Below, piece by piece: positions 58,964 to 63,894 of a stretch of DNA of 63,894 nucleotides. Location: the NCBI RefSeq assembly GCF_023115445.1, contig NZ_JALDUI010000001.1, forward strand, positions 248,244-312,137. The letters are read 5' to 3'. Position numbers and translations under genes: made by a program. How positions within the stretch are numbered: the stretch's first letter is position 1; each line of letters begins with the position of its first letter. The notes under the pieces were generated by a model. It saw only the letters and a list, made by a program, of their open reading frames with translations. It was not told the origin of the DNA and ran no database searches. The stretch comes from Streptococcus sp. oral taxon 431 (lineage in GTDB: Bacteria; Bacillota; Bacilli; Lactobacillales; Streptococcaceae).

Positions 58964-61519
58964 TTACTTACTCTCCTTTAGCAAAACTAATAGCTTTTCA
59001 GATTCTGCCATAATAGTATTGTTGTCCTGAGAACCAAATGACAGGTTATTTTTTAATCCTATGAGAGTTTCGTTGGCATTGGACTTGAGAATTGGATCCT
59101 GAATCTTTTTAAGTAACTCTTCCGCCTCTCTCAGTTTTTCTTCTACCTTTTCAGTCTCAACCTGAGGTTCCTCTGGTTCCGATGGTGATTCTTCTTCTGA
59201 TTCCTCTGGTTCTTTTGGTTTTGGAGATTCTGCTTTCTCATTTTTCGGTTTTTCTTCGCGAGGTTTTTCCTCCTCAATTTTTTCTGTCTGAGGTTTCTCC
59301 TCTGTTGGTTTCTCTGTTTGATTGTTAGCAGTTTGACTATTCTGGTTTCTGTGAACATGGTCGCTCGCATTGCCCCAACCACTATCTGAATGCGGACGTT
59401 CGTTTGGATGTTCGACATAATACTTCACAGTTTCAAATAGCTCTTCTAAAGTATACCCCTTAGGTGCCTCATAAAGTCCTTCGTCAAACCACTCAAATTT
59501 GATGTTATGGTAATGGTCGTAATGAGGTATAATTAAGCTACCATTTTTAACTTCAACAGTATGTTGTAGATTGTAAGGAATATGATCAAGTGGAACCTTC
59601 TTAGCTGCTTTTACTCGATTGTAAATCGCTTCTGCTCCCTTAGCTTCAGTATTTCCTGAACTTTGATGATTTGTTGAAGGAGGTGTCAAACCTTTCTCTT
59701 TAGCATAAGCTTGACCTGCTGCTCTTTCAGCTTCAGACAAACTATCTTTCTTAATCCAATGACTGTGGCTCATATGCGGAGTTACATAGGCATCCCCCTC
59801 ATCACTGGTGATATCACGGGGATCAAAGATATAGCCGTCTTCTGTTGTATACTTGCCTGCCAACTTGGCTACTTGAATCTCATTATCTGTGTAAGTTATT
59901 TGTGCATTTGGTTTTCCTAAACGTTCTGGATGACGAATCGGCGCTAGAAAAGCAAGGATATCATCAACTAACTTGACTTTATCACTTGACTCATCGTTGA
60001 GACGTTCCAATAGTCTATCCAAAGCGTCAAAATCAGCTTGGCGCCCTTTATTGGAAATCAAATCTTGATGAACTGCTGCTAGTAAATCATAAACTTTGTT
60101 GTAAAATTTTTGATCACCAGATACAAGATTGGTTTTCTTAGCTCCTAACTCATGAGACAAACTTTCTTGTTGAGCAAGTTTATCATCAATGGCTGCAACA
60201 GTTTCTGCTGAAAGTTCCTTGGCAAAAATATAACGCAAAATTCCATTCTCTTCGAAGACATAACCATCAACCACCTTTCGAATCGCCTGTTTTACCAATT
60301 TTCCATCAATTGGATTGCTTGGAGCTGGTTGAGGATTTGGTACAGGTTGTGGACTTGGTATTGGGGTAAGCTCTGGAGTCGGAATTGGTTTTAATTCTTT
60401 ACCACCTGCAGTAGTATGATTTCCTTGATAATTTTCAGAAATCATTCTCGCAATCTTCTGCTCTAAATCAGACATTTGAGAATAAGGGATAAAGTGGTAA
60501 TGATCTCCATGAGGTACCGCTACCCCATTCGTAGTTTTTCTTGTAATTTGCGCTGGATCAAAGACAAGCCCATCTGATTCCACATGTCGTTGGCTGAGTG
60601 GCAAGGCATAAAGTTGTTTCAAAAGACTAGATACGTCTTCACTTGGACTTGCTTGATAACTATTATCCACTTGTGGGCTAGCACTTGGAGCCCATCTTCT
60701 AATATTTGTCTCAACATTACTATGATTTGTTTGTCCATATGAACTACTATTCGATGCCTCTGATGAGCTGCTAGAAGAATTTGTTGACGGACGATACCCA
60801 ACTGAGCTTGTTTGGCCACCTTTACCAGATAGGAATGCTTGGGCCGCAGCTAATTCACTGGCAGACAAATCACTCTTAGGAATATAATGGAAGTGATTGC
60901 CATGTGGAACGATGTAAGCATCGCCAGTATCCTCAATAATATCACTTGCATTAAAAACATAGCCATCATCCGTCGTATAACGTCCCTGAGCCCTTGCTAG
61001 GGTAACTTCATTGCTAACTTTTGTTCCACTACCATGTCCGTGTTCTTGCTTCTGACGATTGATCTCATCCTTACTACGAATATTTTTTGCATGGGATGCA
61101 TCTTTGAGGTATACATAATAGCGACCATCAACCTTTATGACATAGCCACCTTTGACTTCATTGACAATGTCTGAATCCTTCAACTGATAATTCGGATCTT
61201 TCATCAGAAGTTCTTCACTAATGATAGCATCATAAGGAACCTTGCCATTAAAGTAATGATAATGGTCTCCATGTGAAGTTACGTAACCTTGATCGGTAAT
61301 CTTAACGACGATCTGCTCAGCATTGATCCCCTCTCGCTGACTAACCTCATCAGGCGTCAGATTTTCAGTCTTAGCACTAGCCTGATTCCCTTCTATATAA
61401 GACACACGATTAGACTCTTTGCTAGTCTGTACTGCTTGGTAACGCCCCAATTCATAACTTGAAAGGCTTAAGGCTAAAAGAGCTACCGAACCAAGAACAT
61501 ATTTTTTATTGATTTTCAT
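58964..61519 (-). CDS. Pht family histidine-triad surface protein, 851 residues
   Basis: N-terminal signal (KKYVLGSVALLALSLSSYEL). Five HxxHxH triads: HGDHYH, HGNHFH, HGDHYH, HMSHSH, HYDHYH. A Ser-rich linker lies near residues 235-260 and a Pro/Glu/Lys-rich region (EKPTEEKPQTEKIEEEKPRE) near the C-terminus. Its first 230 residues closely resemble the other Pht gene, so they are paralogues. It has its own zinc-regulated promoter. Confidence 0.92.
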   Translation of the reverse strand: MKINKKYVLGSVALLALSLSSYELGRYQAVQTSKESNRVSYIEGNQASAKTENLTPDEVSQREGINAEQIVVKITDQGYVTSHGDHYHYFNGKVPYDAIISEELLMKDPNYQLKDSDIVNEVKGGYVIKVDGRYYVYLKDASHAKNIRSKDEINRQKQEHGHGSGTKVSNEVTLARAQGRYTTDDGYVFNASDIIEDTGDAYIVPHGNHFHYIPKSDLSASELAAAQAFLSGKGGQTSSVGYRPSTNSSSSSSEASNSSSYGQTNHSNVETNIRRWAPSASPQVDNSYQASPSEDVSSLLKQLYALPLSQRHVESDGLVFDPAQITRKTTNGVAVPHGDHYHFIPYSQMSDLEQKIARMISENYQGNHTTAGGKELKPIPTPELTPIPSPQPVPNPQPAPSNPIDGKLVKQAIRKVVDGYVFEENGILRYIFAKELSAETVAAIDDKLAQQESLSHELGAKKTNLVSGDQKFYNKVYDLLAAVHQDLISNKGRQADFDALDRLLERLNDESSDKVKLVDDILAFLAPIRHPERLGKPNAQITYTDNEIQVAKLAGKYTTEDGYIFDPRDITSDEGDAYVTPHMSHSHWIKKDSLSEAERAAGQAYAKEKGLTPPSTNHQSSGNTEAKGAEAIYNRVKAAKKVPLDHIPYNLQHTVEVKNGSLIIPHYDHYHNIKFEWFDEGLYEAPKGYTLEELFETVKYYVEHPNERPHSDSGWGNASDHVHRNQNSQTANNQTEKPTEEKPQTEKIEEEKPREEKPKNEKAESPKPKEPEESEEESPSEPEEPQVETEKVEEKLREAEELLKKIQDPILKSNANETLIGLKNNLSFGSQDNNTIMAESEKLLVLLKESK

Positions 61520-61585
61520 CTAAACACACTTCCTATTTCATTTATTCGTTAAATAAAGAACTACACTTTTTCCTAAAGAACTTCC

Positions 61586-61744
61586 TTAACTGGTTAATTA
61601 TATAATTGAAAAACGAAAACACTTTTAAAACTCCTCCTATTTTCTATATTTCAAACAAGATTTGAGCGAGTGAGTTACCTCTTTATGTACTTAACCAGTT
61701 ATTTAACTAGTTAATAGTTTACTCCTATAACATAAATCTGTCAA
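61586..61744 (-). promoter_or_regulatory. Promoter and three AdcR operators of the 851-residue pht gene
   Basis: On the minus strand TTGACA (61744-61739), 17 nt, TAAACT (61721-61716). Immediately below is a perfect TTAACTAGTTAA (61714-61703), then ATAACTGGTTAA (61702-61691), and 94 bp further a perfect TTAACCAGTTAA (61597-61586). Core promoter matches that of adcAII base for base at -35 and -10. Confidence 0.88.
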
Positions 61745-61780
61745 GAATTTTTTTGTCTTTCAGGTAAAATCTAGATAAAA

Positions 61781-61818
61781 AAGAGGAATATCTCCTAGTA
61801 TGAGATAGATTCCTCTTT
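61781..61818 (-). terminator. Terminator of the 61827 gene
   Basis: AAGAGGAATATCTC pairs with GAGATAGATTCCTCTT, followed by TTTTATC on the minus strand. Confidence 0.82.
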
Positions 61819-61826
61819 ATAATATT

Positions 61827-62081
61827 TTAGTGTTGAAACGGCATAAAATCCGAAACAAAGGAAATGTTATCCTTATCTTCTGCGTTGACAAAATTTAAAA
61901 ATAGCTTTTGAAATTCTTCAAATTCATAGTCTGAATGACAAATCCACTCCTTACCCGTTGAGACATACCATTTTCCAAGACTTGCAAGTTGCTCCTTGGT
62001 CAAGGATGGTACATGAGAGCAATGTTCAAAGTTAATAATATAAACTTTTTCATAGATTGATTTGATAAAATCTTTTAGCAT
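61827..62081 (-). CDS. Hypothetical protein, 84 residues
   Basis: Not recognised. MLKDFIKSIYEKVYIINFEH, then a hydrophilic, aromatic-rich body (GKWYVSTGKEWICHSDYEFE). Acidic, soluble. GAGGA precedes the ATG. It lies 42 nt after lacG with no terminator between, so may be co-transcribed, and has its own terminator. Confidence 0.6.
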   Translation of the reverse strand: MLKDFIKSIYEKVYIINFEHCSHVPSLTKEQLASLGKWYVSTGKEWICHSDYEFEEFQKLFLNFVNAEDKDNISFVSDFMPFQH

Positions 62082-62123
62082 AAACTTTCCTCGCTTAAAT
62101 TCTATACCTAATAACTAGTTGTA

Positions 62124-63614
<1,491 letters not shown>

Positions 63615-63620
63615 TCACCG

Positions 63621-63894
63621 AATTGTGACATGAGGAGGTAAAAACGATATTTTTTTACCGATGAATTAACAAGGCGATTAGGAAATTCGCCATAGCGATT
63701 TCCGTGATGATAGGAGACTGTTTTACAGTCCCTAAGGTAATTCGAATTGTGACATGAGGAGGTAAAAACGATATTTTTTTACCGACGAATTAACAAGGCG
63801 ATTAGGAAATTCGCCACAGCGATTTCCGTGATGATAGGAGACTGTTTTACAGTCCCTAAGGTAATTCGAATTGTGACATGAGGAGGTAAAAACG
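63621..63894. repeat. 124-bp tandem direct repeat, at least 2.2 copies, running off the window
   Basis: Units start at 63621, 63745 and 63869 (AATTGTGACATGAGGAGGTA). The two full copies differ at two positions (GATGAA/GACGAA; GCCATAGC/GCCACAGC). Each holds GGAAAT-T-CGC/GCG-ATTTCC and GACTG/CAGTC hairpins. No ORF spans a unit. Confidence 0.92.

Noticed and set aside
63621..63894. CRISPR array
   Set aside because: The repeat is a continuous 124-bp tandem unit without unique spacers, and no cas genes are near.

Overview
The window is a low-GC Firmicute chromosome segment and almost certainly comes from a mitis-group Streptococcus (S. mitis / S. oralis / S. infantis type). Supporting markers are a RUP-like and a BOX repeat, a lic (phosphocholine) operon, Pht histidine-triad proteins with AdcAII, RocS, PvaA, a serine-rich-repeat adhesin, and a preQ1-II riboswitch in front of queT. 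Tat/Efe genes and a deleted tarI-tarJ argue against ordinary S. pneumoniae.

Layout. 1-5914: a leftward serine-rich-repeat (SRR) adhesin with an L-type-lectin binding region, broken by a stop codon in its signal peptide and a 4-bp duplication; the Ser-rich tail runs off the left edge. 6265-6371: RUP-like repeat. 6.4-9.4 kb: ribF, then pyrK-pyrDB behind a PyrR-type attenuator. 9.4-12.1 kb: licABC, preceded by a 57-codon scar that joins the start of tarI to the end of tarJ. 12.3-17.0 kb: an iron/heme operon efeO-efeB-efeU-tatC-tatA that couples a Tat-exported DyP peroxidase to its own translocase. 17.1-24.9 kb: ybaB, a membrane GDPD, an exonuclease, rocS, truB, a DUF2130 gene and two FNT channels. 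24.9-27.9 kb: a gene switched off by a triplicated 10-bp repeat, queT with its riboswitch, gtrA, mscL and tRNA-Arg(CCG).

27.9-39.2 kb is an accessory island in which every gene points the same way, into the 3' end of rlmCD. It holds a GmrSD-like DUF262/DUF1524 protein, an ADP-ribosylglycohydrolase, AlkD-like, APH-like, S51 peptidase, AAC(6')-like, TfoX-like and nucleotidyltransferase-like genes, a CPBP protease and gene fragments. Between these genes lie seven degenerate copies of the 3' end of a rlmCD/rumA gene, each still able to encode a version of [10 protein letters not shown]. They mark repeated insertions at the rumA site and give the island a cassette-array look. No recombinase is present in the window.

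39.2-50.4 kb is core: rlmCD, a DUF1002 protein, pvaA, a nucleoid-associated protein, glyA, a GNAT, tsaC, prmC, prfA, a thymidine kinase fused to a GNAT, a tautomerase and mnmE. 50.6-52.1 kb: an IS110-family element whose upstream region may encode a bridge RNA. Then follow a BOX element, an orphan ferrochelatase, pepT, and a zinc regulon (pht - adcAII - pht) with AdcR boxes at both promoters. The right end holds a small hypothetical gene, lacG, and a 124-bp tandem repeat that runs off the window.

All calls come from reading sequence and translated ORFs; no database search was run.
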